Positions 52,574 through 59,706 of a DNA stretch of 64,000 bases are shown piece after piece; the first letter of the stretch is position 1; each line of letters begins with the position of its first letter. The position numbers were made by a program, and so were the translations under genes. The stretch covers positions 28,716-92,715 of the forward strand of contig CALWJV010000009.1 in NCBI GenBank assembly GCA_944381115.1. The letters run 5' to 3'. The DNA comes from an uncultured Clostridia bacterium. Lineage in GTDB: Bacteria; Bacillota; Clostridia; Oscillospirales; CAG-272. Under the pieces are notes generated by a model. The model was not told the DNA's origin. It made no database searches and worked only from the letters and a program-made list of their open reading frames with translations.

Positions 52574-52759
52574 ATGAATAAAAACAACGAAAAAGAATAC
52601 AGCAAAAAAAAACAAAAACACAAAGATCCTACAGAAATTGCCGTTTCACTGGTAAAAAATTATGAAAATTACGGAATCGATACTGATCCGCTTGGTTCAT
52701 GGACAGGAGTTCCGGACGATAAAGACAGCATTCCGATACAAGACGCAGACGATTTATAA
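52574..52759 (+). CDS. Small conserved-looking acidic-tailed protein
   Basis: A 61-aa protein with a strong ribosome binding site (CAGGAGG, 7 nt before the ATG). The N-terminus is very basic (NEKEYSKKKQKHKD) and the C-terminus acidic with a compact motif, DTDPLGSWTGVPDDKDSIPI then QDADDL. I recall similar DPLGS-x-TG ... QDADDL tails in small clostridial proteins of unknown function, but cannot name a family. There is no membrane segment. It is divergent from spoIIE, so a sporulation link is possible but unproven. Confidence 0.75.
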   Translation: MNKNNEKEYSKKKQKHKDPTEIAVSLVKNYENYGIDTDPLGSWTGVPDDKDSIPIQDADDL

Positions 52760-52851
52760 AATTATTCCAAAGTTTAATTGAAAAATTTTTGTGAAAAACT
52801 AAACTGTTCTTTAAATTAATCCTGTAATATATTAAATTTTTTTTAAACCTA

Positions 52852-52880
52852 TTGAAAAAATGTTTTGTTTCATATACAAT
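52852..52880 (+). promoter_or_regulatory. Promoter of the yhaO-yhaN pair
   Basis: TTGAAA (52852-52857), 17 bp and TACAAT (52875-52880), about 35 bp before the start codon. Confidence 0.55.
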
Positions 52881-52921
52881 AAAAGTATAATTGAGACTTT
52901 ACGGAAGGATTTTTTGTTTTT

Positions 52922-54043
52922 ATGGTAAAAATACTTCATCTTGCCGACATTCATTTAGACAGTCCGTTTAAAAAAATGTCATACTCCGATTCGGTAAAAC
53001 GCAGGGCAGATACCCGTAAAGTTTTTTCCGATGCCCTCGGATACGCACAAAAAAGCGGTGTTTCCGTGGTGCTTCTCAGCGGAGATCTTTTTGACAGCGA
53101 ATTTTATACCGAAAACACAATCACGTTTCTTTCCGATTCGTTTAAAAATATGCCAGACTGCCGTTTTATAATTTCTCCCGGAAACCATGATCCATATAAA
53201 TACGGCAGTCCTTACACAGAAAACGTTTTCCCAAAAAACGTTTTCATTTTTAACTCTGAGGATCTTCAGGAAATAACATTCAAAGAACTTGGTCTCACCG
53301 TTTACGGTTACGCCTTTACCTCTGAGTCACATATAAAACGCCCAATTGAAGGGTTCAAGGTAAGTAAAGACGGATTCAACGTACTTTGCGCCCACACGGA
53401 AATTGATACCCCATTTTCAAACTACGCTCCTATATCCACTGCAGAACTTTCAAATTCAGGTCTTGATTATGCGGCGCTTGGTCATATCCATACAGATAAG
53501 GAAATCCGAAAAGCGTCCGGTACGGTATACGCATACAGCGGATGCCTTACAGGACGGGATTTTTCGGAACATGGAGACTGTGGTGGTATACTTATAACAC
53601 TTGATGTGATAAACGGTAGAAAAACGATAGATGCAGAAAGAGCAGTATTTTGTCCGTGGGTTTACAAAACAATAACGGTGAACCTGAACGGGTCTGAAAA
53701 AGATTATGATCTTAAAAATTATATAGTAAAAAGAATTTCTGACGAAACAGGAAAAACGAAAAAAGAATACATACTACGGATAATTCTTACAGGCAATACC
53801 GATCGCGAGGTCAACGAAAAAGCAATGACAAACGATCTTTCGGAATACGGCGTGAAAGAAATTGAAAACAGGATGATCTCAAATTTTGATTTTCTTGGAC
53901 TTAACGATGATTTTTCAATACGAGGTGAGTTTTACAGAACATTAAAGCCAATGCTTTCTTCTGAGAATCCGGAGGAACGACGTAAAGCAGAGGCAGCACT
54001 GAAATTTGGGCTGGATGCTTTAAACCGAAAAGAATTGGAATAA
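52922..54043 (+). CDS. DNA repair metallophosphoesterase, YhaO/SbcD-like
   Basis: A 373-aa calcineurin-like phosphoesterase. Metal-binding motifs in order are LADIHLDS (D9, H11), SGDLFDS, SPGNHDPY, CAHTE and ALGHIHT. It resembles Bacillus YhaO, the nuclease partner of the YhaN ATPase and a relative of SbcD/Mre11. It probably processes DNA ends. GGAAGGA lies about 13 nt before the ATG, rather far. The next gene encodes the matching ATPase, 85 bp downstream. Confidence 0.88.
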   Translation: MVKILHLADIHLDSPFKKMSYSDSVKRRADTRKVFSDALGYAQKSGVSVVLLSGDLFDSEFYTENTITFLSDSFKNMPDCRFIISPGNHDPYKYGSPYTENVFPKNVFIFNSEDLQEITFKELGLTVYGYAFTSESHIKRPIEGFKVSKDGFNVLCAHTEIDTPFSNYAPISTAELSNSGLDYAALGHIHTDKEIRKASGTVYAYSGCLTGRDFSEHGDCGGILITLDVINGRKTIDAERAVFCPWVYKTITVNLNGSEKDYDLKNYIVKRISDETGKTKKEYILRIILTGNTDREVNEKAMTNDLSEYGVKEIENRMISNFDFLGLNDDFSIRGEFYRTLKPMLSSENPEERRKAEAALKFGLDALNRKELE

Positions 54044-54128
54044 TAAAATTTTAGATAAGTCAGACTGATTTTCTGCGGTCATAAAAATTACAGTGCAAAA
54101 AAGTAAGGAAAAGGTACGGTTTTCAATC

Positions 54129-56360
54129 ATGCGCATTTGTGAAATACAAATTGAGGAGTTCGGGGGAATTTCAAATAAAAAAATATCGCTAGAAAGTGGA
54201 TTTAATCTGCTATGCGGGGCAAATGAATCAGGAAAAACAACTCTTTGTGATTTTATTAAATACATATTTTACGGTTTTACAAACTCTGAAGAGCGCATAA
54301 AAAAAAGTAATTTCAGAACCGGTAATTCTTCCGGTTATATTATAATTGAGGACGATAATAAAAACAAATACCGTATTGAAAGAATAAATTCTGAAAAATC
54401 CAAAGAAAGGATTTATATATTCAATGAACCTGAAGGCACAGATTTTTTGTCATGGAAAGATTCTGCAGCAACTCCCGGTGAATTCTTTTTCGGTGTTACA
54501 GAAAAACTTTATACCCGTTCAATATATGTCAGCCAGGAAAACGGTGCCAAACTTGACGGAGGCAGTACAGAGGCTATAAGCAATCTGCTTATCTCGGGTG
54601 ATGAAGCGGTAAATTTGAATAAGGCAAAAAATGATCTCGACAGATACAGAAAAGAACTCAGACTCAAAAAAGGAAGAGGGGGAAAAATATGTGACACCGA
54701 GGACCTGTTAAACGATTTGAATAACAAATTTGATCAAGGGGTCAAAACAAAAGAGTCACTGATCGAGATCAACTCGGAAATAAAACAAATTGAGGAAATA
54801 AATAAAGAAAAAATTAAACAATTTAACCACATAAATAAATCGCTGACCACAGCAAAAATGGTAAAAATATCTGGGTTATTAAAAGAAAAGAAAGACATTG
54901 AAAACGATTGTCGTTATCTTGAGGATAAAGTAAAACAAATCAAAACAAAAAATACGGTAAACGGATTCTTACCTGATGAAGATTACATAAGGAATCTTAA
55001 TTATACAGACCGCGATCTTTTGTCACAAAAGGGTAATCACGATATTTTAGAATCTAAAATACTCGCAATTGATGATCCCAAAAGTGTACCTGTTCCATCA
55101 GGTTATGACGAATACAATGAACTCGGCGGAAAAATCCTCGCAAAAGAAAAATATAAAAAATATGGTTCTTTCAAGCGTATTTCACAACTTTTTGCTATTG
55201 CAGGTTTTATTCTTGCATTGGCATCAATAGTGTCATTTTTTATTCCGGACAGTTTTCAGATACAACTTAAAAGAAGTACAGTTTTTGCGGTTTCTACCGC
55301 TGCTACATCATTTTTATTCGGAATAATATGTATATACTTTACAGTTAAACTTCACTTTTTTAACAAAAAACTTTTTATAAACTCGACCCGTACCGCAGAA
55401 AAGGCATTTACAGAATTTGAAAACTATGAAAAAAGTATTTCCGTAAATTACACATCAATTAAAGATGCGTTGTCAGAATCGCAAAATAAAGTTAAAGAAA
55501 AATTAAATGAACTTGATTCACTTCTTAAACAGTGGAATAAAAAAAACGTTAAAGAAGCAAATGAAGATTTCGAAAAATATATTTCTGAAATAAGGGATAT
55601 CGAAAAAAAACTGGATACAATAATAAAAAAGAAAAATTATAACGATGCACAACTTTCGGTATATAGCGAAAGCGATATTTCGGAAGCAAAATCCGGAAAA
55701 TATGATGTATCATATATACAAAATCAAAACGTAAACGAAGAAACAGCCAAAAAACTCGAAAACGAAATACGTGAAAATGAAACAAAACTGGGAAATTTGA
55801 AAATAGAATATGCCGGAATAAAAGGCAACGGATTTTCGGACCTTGATAAAATTTCAATTGAAATTTCGGAAAACATGCAATTACTCAAAAATTTAAATTT
55901 TAAATTTGAAGCCGCAGTACTTGCAATGGAAAAACTTGAAGAGGCGGAAAACAGTATAAGGCGTACTGTTTCTCCTTATTTAAATGATACAGCAGGAAAA
56001 TATTTTTCGGAATTGACAAAAAAACGTTATTCCGGACTGCTGATTGACGATGAAATGTCCCTCAGATATAAGGACGGAAAAACCGGAACTCCAATTGAAA
56101 GCATTTACCTTAGCGGCGGAAGTGCAGATCTTGCATGGATATGTTTAAGACTTGCAATTCACAAAAAAATTTCCGAAAACCGCCTTGTCCCAATAATACT
56201 TGATGAATGTTTTGTATACTTTGATGATCTCAGATTAAAGGCAATACTTGAAAAAATTATCGATATATCTGAAAAAAATAATATTCAGATCTTACTTTTT
56301 TCGGCATCAAGCAGGGAAAAAAATATACTTTCAAAAGATGTTAATACGATAATTATATGA
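54129..56360 (+). CDS. SMC-like ATPase YhaN, partner of YhaO
   Basis: A 743-aa ABC/SMC-type ATPase. Walker A is GANESGKTT (residues 30-38). Long coiled-coil stretches occupy about 160-300 and 430-620. Between them are two hydrophobic segments (about 355-375 and 385-410), as in YhaN but not SbcC/Rad50. The signature is YLSGGSADLAWICLRLA and Walker B is VPIILDECFVYFDD. With YhaO it forms an SbcCD/Mre11-Rad50-like complex, apparently membrane-tethered. The ATG at 54129 gives the natural MRICEIQIEEFGGI start; a GTG frame from 54093 is less likely. Confidence 0.88.
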   Translation: MRICEIQIEEFGGISNKKISLESGFNLLCGANESGKTTLCDFIKYIFYGFTNSEERIKKSNFRTGNSSGYIIIEDDNKNKYRIERINSEKSKERIYIFNEPEGTDFLSWKDSAATPGEFFFGVTEKLYTRSIYVSQENGAKLDGGSTEAISNLLISGDEAVNLNKAKNDLDRYRKELRLKKGRGGKICDTEDLLNDLNNKFDQGVKTKESLIEINSEIKQIEEINKEKIKQFNHINKSLTTAKMVKISGLLKEKKDIENDCRYLEDKVKQIKTKNTVNGFLPDEDYIRNLNYTDRDLLSQKGNHDILESKILAIDDPKSVPVPSGYDEYNELGGKILAKEKYKKYGSFKRISQLFAIAGFILALASIVSFFIPDSFQIQLKRSTVFAVSTAATSFLFGIICIYFTVKLHFFNKKLFINSTRTAEKAFTEFENYEKSISVNYTSIKDALSESQNKVKEKLNELDSLLKQWNKKNVKEANEDFEKYISEIRDIEKKLDTIIKKKNYNDAQLSVYSESDISEAKSGKYDVSYIQNQNVNEETAKKLENEIRENETKLGNLKIEYAGIKGNGFSDLDKISIEISENMQLLKNLNFKFEAAVLAMEKLEEAENSIRRTVSPYLNDTAGKYFSELTKKRYSGLLIDDEMSLRYKDGKTGTPIESIYLSGGSADLAWICLRLAIHKKISENRLVPIILDECFVYFDDLRLKAILEKIIDISEKNNIQILLFSASSREKNILSKDVNTIII

Positions 56361-56361
56361 T

Positions 56362-56398
56362 AAAAACGGACATATCCTAAAAAGGTGTGTCCGTTTTT
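56362..56398. terminator. Terminator between yhaN and pnuC
   Basis: Stem AAAAACGGACA/TGTCCGTTTTT (56362-56372 with 56388-56398) right after the yhaN stop. It is bidirectional in form and also lies downstream of pnuC on the minus strand. Confidence 0.88.
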
Positions 56399-56500
56399 AC
56401 ATAAATATTAATTTATCTATCATGTTAAATCGACTTTTAAAAAAAATTTTTAATTCCAATTTTAAAAAATGAAAAAATACAGGCCAAAACAAAATTCAAA

Positions 56501-57190
56501 CTATATACTTTCCGCTTGTCTTTTATGCATACGTTTCCAATTAATAAAGCAATATAAATCGTTGACAAAAAACACAATAAAACATACTAAAACAGATATA
56601 CAGGAAGTATCAGAAAGCGCAGCCAGTGACCACATAACAATAAGGACCAGATCATTTGCGGCATACGCAAGTGGGTAATAAGCAGAACGTTTGAAGGAAA
56701 GAAAAACCGCCATGAAACTTGTAGTTATGGAAAAAGTACTCACAATAAGATTTGCCGTATTAAAAAACTTAAGAATAAAATAAAAAATAAACGTAACCAC
56801 TGCTGAAAATATCACCATTTGTATTATATCGCTTTCAGTTGTTTTTCGTATACATACTTCGCTTTTTTTACCTTTAAAAGGATGGCGCATCCAGGACACA
56901 AGCGACATAACAGATGCAGGAGCGGTCATTCCGAGATAAGTGATCATTTCTCCATAATAAGCATAAAAAAATGATATAAATGAATAAAGCATGCTGAAAA
57001 TAACTGTAAGTGCCTGACCGATCGGATTACCTTTGGCACAGAAAATCAGAAATGTAACGCCGATTAGCGACGTTATTAAATAAAGGTATCCCTTTCCGTC
57101 AAATATAAAAAATGCAACAGTAATAACCAATACTGAAAGGCTCCACAGTATTTTTTCTGTAAGAGAAAAGTAATTCCAAATTGTTTTCAT
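56501..57190 (-). CDS. pnuC: PnuC-family vitamin/nucleoside transporter
   Basis: A 229-aa membrane protein with seven or so helices. Family signatures are VMSLVSWMRHPFKGKKSEV in the middle and SFKRSAYYPLAYAANDLVLI near the C-terminus. PnuC proteins facilitate uptake of nicotinamide riboside; relatives take thiamine or riboflavin, so the ligand is open. The ATG at 57190 follows AAAGGA; the open frame continues upstream only through the leader hairpin. A consensus promoter and a 214-nt leader with an intrinsic terminator precede it, which strongly suggests riboswitch control. Confidence 0.9.
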   Translation of the reverse strand: MKTIWNYFSLTEKILWSLSVLVITVAFFIFDGKGYLYLITSLIGVTFLIFCAKGNPIGQALTVIFSMLYSFISFFYAYYGEMITYLGMTAPASVMSLVSWMRHPFKGKKSEVCIRKTTESDIIQMVIFSAVVTFIFYFILKFFNTANLIVSTFSITTSFMAVFLSFKRSAYYPLAYAANDLVLIVMWSLAALSDTSCISVLVCFIVFFVNDLYCFINWKRMHKRQAESI

Positions 57191-57404
57191 TTTAGTATCC
57201 TTTCTTTGATTCTCTGAATGAATTTCATAAAATGTCAAAAAAAAACAAGCATTCGTGTATATCTTCAAAGACCTAACGATATACGGCGAATGCTGATCAC
57301 GCATTTTCTACCCGGTGGCAGTTATATTTGGTATAAATTTCACAAAATTTGATATTGCTTTATAAAAATATTTACATAATTAATTGAGGTTTAATTTTTA
57401 TTAT
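57191..57404 (-). promoter_or_regulatory. pnuC leader with terminator: candidate riboswitch
   Basis: From the promoter (57411-57439), transcription would begin near 57404, 214 nt before pnuC. The leader ends in a two-part terminator: AGCATTCG (57287-57294) pairs with CGAATGCT (57248-57255), GTATATC/GATATAC pair inside, and nine T follow (57237-57245). Just before it AATGC...GCATT can form an alternative hairpin that uses the same 5' arm, a plausible antiterminator. A small hairpin CTGCC-ACCG-GGTAG lies at about 57309-57322. I find no TPP or FMN aptamer consensus. An NAD+-II-type or new aptamer is possible. Confidence 0.6.
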
Positions 57405-57410
57405 TTAAGT

Positions 57411-57439
57411 ATTATAGCACAAATAATTTTAATTGTCAA
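57411..57439 (-). promoter_or_regulatory. pnuC leader promoter
   Basis: On the minus strand, perfect TTGACA (57434-57439), 17 bp and TATAAT (57411-57416). Confidence 0.8.
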
Positions 57440-57507
57440 CATAATATATTTTAAAATTTTAAAAATTAAATCAAAATAAACATTTTGTTTAATATTTATT
57501 ATGTTGC

Positions 57508-57546
57508 TTGACAGATAAGAAATAAAGGATTATAATAATGTAATAA
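57508..57546 (+). promoter_or_regulatory. Promoter of the CobW gene pair with Fur-type half-palindrome
   Basis: TTGACA (57508-57513), 17 bp and TATAAT (57531-57536). TTATAATAATGTAATAA (57530-57546) overlaps the -10 box and is an imperfect inverted repeat of the 7-1-7 type bound by Fur-superfamily regulators. Metal-dependent repression (Zur, Fur or PerR) is possible but the symmetry is weak. Confidence 0.6.
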
Positions 57547-57579
57547 GTAAAAACCTGAATTTACGAAAGGATTTTAAAA

Positions 57580-58617
57580 ATGACAAAAATAGATATAATC
57601 TCTGGCTTTCTCGGTGCAGGAAAAACAACATTAATTAAGAAACTTATAAACGAATGTTATAAAGGCGAAAAGATAGTATTAATTGAAAACGAATTTGGTG
57701 AAATCGGTATAGACAGCGGATTTCTCCAGGATGCCGGAATAAATATAACCGAAATGAACTCCGGATGTATCTGCTGTAGCTTAGTAGGCGATTTTGGAAA
57801 AGCCCTTAAAAAGGTACTTACTGATTATTCGCCCGACAGAATTCTTATTGAACCTTCCGGTGTAGGCAAACTTTCAGATGTTATAAAGGCAGTTCAAGGA
57901 GTTGAAACAGAGAATGCAAAACTTAATGCTTTTACGACCGTATGCGATGCCGGAAAATGTAGAATGTATATTAAAAATTTCGGTGAATTTTACATTGACC
58001 AGATAAAGCATGCTTCATCAATCATACTCAGTCATACCGGAGGCATGGATAACGAAAAAATTCAAAAGGCATTGGCACTTATAAAGGAGCACAATGAACA
58101 GGCAATTATTGTTACCACACCTTGGGATCAACTCAGCGGACAGCAACTTCTTGAGGCTATCGAAGGTATTTCTTCACTTAAAAACGAAATTGAATCTCTA
58201 ATTAAAGAACACGGCAACCATAATCACGAATATGAACATGAACACCATCATCATGGTGATAAAGAAGAATGTGATCACGAACACCATCATCACGGTGATA
58301 AAGAAGAATGTGAATGTGGATGCCATCATCATCACCACGCCGACGAGGTATTCACAAGTTGGGGTAAAGAAACTGCAAAGAATTTCACCTCAGATGAAAT
58401 AAAACATATACTTGAAAAACTTGAAAATGAAAGTGAGTACGGAATGATACTACGTGCCAAAGGAATCGTTTCAGGAAACGACGGAAATTGGATTCACTTT
58501 GACTATGTTCCGGGTGAACCTGATATACGCACAGGTCCCGCTGCGGTAATCGGAAGACTCTGTGTTATAGGCGCAAAAATAAAAGAAGAAAAACTTTCAG
58601 AACTTTTCGAAATATAG
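57580..58617 (+). CDS. CobW/COG0523 metallochaperone GTPase with His-rich loop
   Basis: A 345-aa G3E GTPase that inserts or delivers a metal, usually zinc, cobalt or nickel. Walker A is GFLGAGKTT (9-17), the metal-binding CxCC is GCICC (C63, C65, C66) and switch II carries IEPSGVG. Between the GTPase and C-terminal domains, about residues 208-255 form a loop with over 20 His plus Cys and Glu, including two tandem 13-residue repeats. The C-terminal CobW_C part is present. ACGAAAGGA precedes the ATG. The neighbour downstream is a second, divergent COG0523 protein, so the two may work together in metal homeostasis. Confidence 0.93.
   Translation: MTKIDIISGFLGAGKTTLIKKLINECYKGEKIVLIENEFGEIGIDSGFLQDAGINITEMNSGCICCSLVGDFGKALKKVLTDYSPDRILIEPSGVGKLSDVIKAVQGVETENAKLNAFTTVCDAGKCRMYIKNFGEFYIDQIKHASSIILSHTGGMDNEKIQKALALIKEHNEQAIIVTTPWDQLSGQQLLEAIEGISSLKNEIESLIKEHGNHNHEYEHEHHHHGDKEECDHEHHHHGDKEECECGCHHHHHADEVFTSWGKETAKNFTSDEIKHILEKLENESEYGMILRAKGIVSGNDGNWIHFDYVPGEPDIRTGPAAVIGRLCVIGAKIKEEKLSELFEI
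58237..58314 (+). repeat. 39-bp tandem repeat coding the His-rich loop
   Basis: Two near-identical 39-bp units (58237-58275 and 58276-58314) encode HEHHHHGDKEEC(D/E). A shorter His run (CGCHHHHHAD) follows. This looks like expansion of a metal-binding loop. Confidence 0.85.
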
Positions 58618-58659
58618 TTAATTTAAAAAGTGAAAATTAAAAGTTAAAGGGATAAAAAA

Positions 58660-59598
58660 ATGGAAATACCTGTTTATCTATTTACAGGCTTTCTCGAATC
58701 GGGAAAGACAAAAATGGTGCATGAAACTCTCTCCGATGAGCGTTTTCAGGACAAAGAAAAAACTCTCATTCTTCTTTGTGAAGAAGGCGAAGAGGAATAT
58801 GATACAAAAAAATACAAAGGTAAAGTATTTGTTGAAAATATAGAATCTCCAGAAGAAATTACATCCGCAAATTTAAAAACGCTTTTGAAAAAGCACGGGG
58901 CTGAACGCGTCATGGTTGAGTTTAACGGAATGTGGATGACAGATGTATTTTACAATGCTCTTCCTGATGATTGGTTTGTTTACCAAGAGGTAATGTGTGT
59001 CGACAGCAACACATTTAAGACATATAACGCCAACATGAGAACTCTTATGTATGATAAACTGCGTGGCGCAAGCGTTGTATTTTTCAATCGCTGTACCCCA
59101 GAAACCGATATAATGTCTTTGCATTCAGCAGTCCGTGCCGTAAGCAGACAAATAGGCATAATTTACGAGTACACAGATGGAAAAATCGAACAAGATAACA
59201 TTGTAGACCCACTTCCGTTTGATATAGACGCTCCGGTAATTGAAATTGGAGATACGGACTATGCCATTTGGTACCGTGACATGGCTGAAGATATGAAAAA
59301 ATATATCGGGAAGATTATAAAAGTCAAAGGTATGGTCGCAAGAGACGGAGCACTGCCGGAAAATTCCTTTGCTTTTGGCAGAATGGTAATGACATGCTGT
59401 GCCGAAGACACAAGTTTTCACGGTCTGGTTTCCGTTGGAAATGAAAAACTGACGTATAAAAACGGAGATTGGGTTATTATTACCGCTACACTTAAAAAAG
59501 AAAAAACTGCAATCTACAAGGGAGCAGGTCCCGTTTTTCATGTTATTTCAATTGAAAAAGCAGAAATGCCGGAAAATCCTGTTGCAACTTTTGACTGA
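58660..59598 (+). CDS. COG0523-like GTPase fused to a YcgQ/DUF1980-like domain
   Basis: A 312-aa protein. The N-terminal part (about 1-190) is a COG0523-type P-loop domain with GFLESGKT (10-17). It lacks the CxCC metal motif, and the usual EPSG reads EFNG, so metal handling must differ. The C-terminal part (about 215-312), with YIGKIIKVKGMVARDG, FAFGRMVMTCCAED and APGP-like YKGAGPVFHVISIEKAEMPE, resembles the TIGR03943/DUF1980 domain of YcgQ-type membrane proteins, here without membrane helices. AAAGGGA precedes the ATG, 42 bp after the first CobW gene, so both are one operon. A role in zinc or other metal homeostasis is inferred. Confidence 0.82.
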   Translation: MEIPVYLFTGFLESGKTKMVHETLSDERFQDKEKTLILLCEEGEEEYDTKKYKGKVFVENIESPEEITSANLKTLLKKHGAERVMVEFNGMWMTDVFYNALPDDWFVYQEVMCVDSNTFKTYNANMRTLMYDKLRGASVVFFNRCTPETDIMSLHSAVRAVSRQIGIIYEYTDGKIEQDNIVDPLPFDIDAPVIEIGDTDYAIWYRDMAEDMKKYIGKIIKVKGMVARDGALPENSFAFGRMVMTCCAEDTSFHGLVSVGNEKLTYKNGDWVIITATLKKEKTAIYKGAGPVFHVISIEKAEMPENPVATFD

Positions 59599-59672
59599 AT
59601 AAATGAAAATATAATTTTTGAACAACCTTAGTGCATAAAAATTACATTTAAAAAATTTTGATTTTTATAAAT

Positions 59673-59702
59673 AAAAAAGATGGCCATTCTCCATCTTTTT
59701 TA
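59673..59702. terminator. Bidirectional terminator between CobW pair and GH38
   Basis: Stem AAAAAGATGG/CCATCTTTTT with T runs on both strands lies between the convergent genes ending at 59598 and 59707. Confidence 0.88.
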
Positions 59703-59706
59703 TTTT

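Noticed and set aside
57191..57404. TPP or FMN riboswitch upstream of pnuC
   Set aside because: Neither the TPP CTGAGA/ACCTGAT elements nor the FMN AGGAT/GGGGC elements can be found, so those named classes are not claimed.
58237..58314. Tandem repeats as a CRISPR or mobile repeat
   Set aside because: They are in-frame coding repeats of a His-rich metal loop, without spacers.
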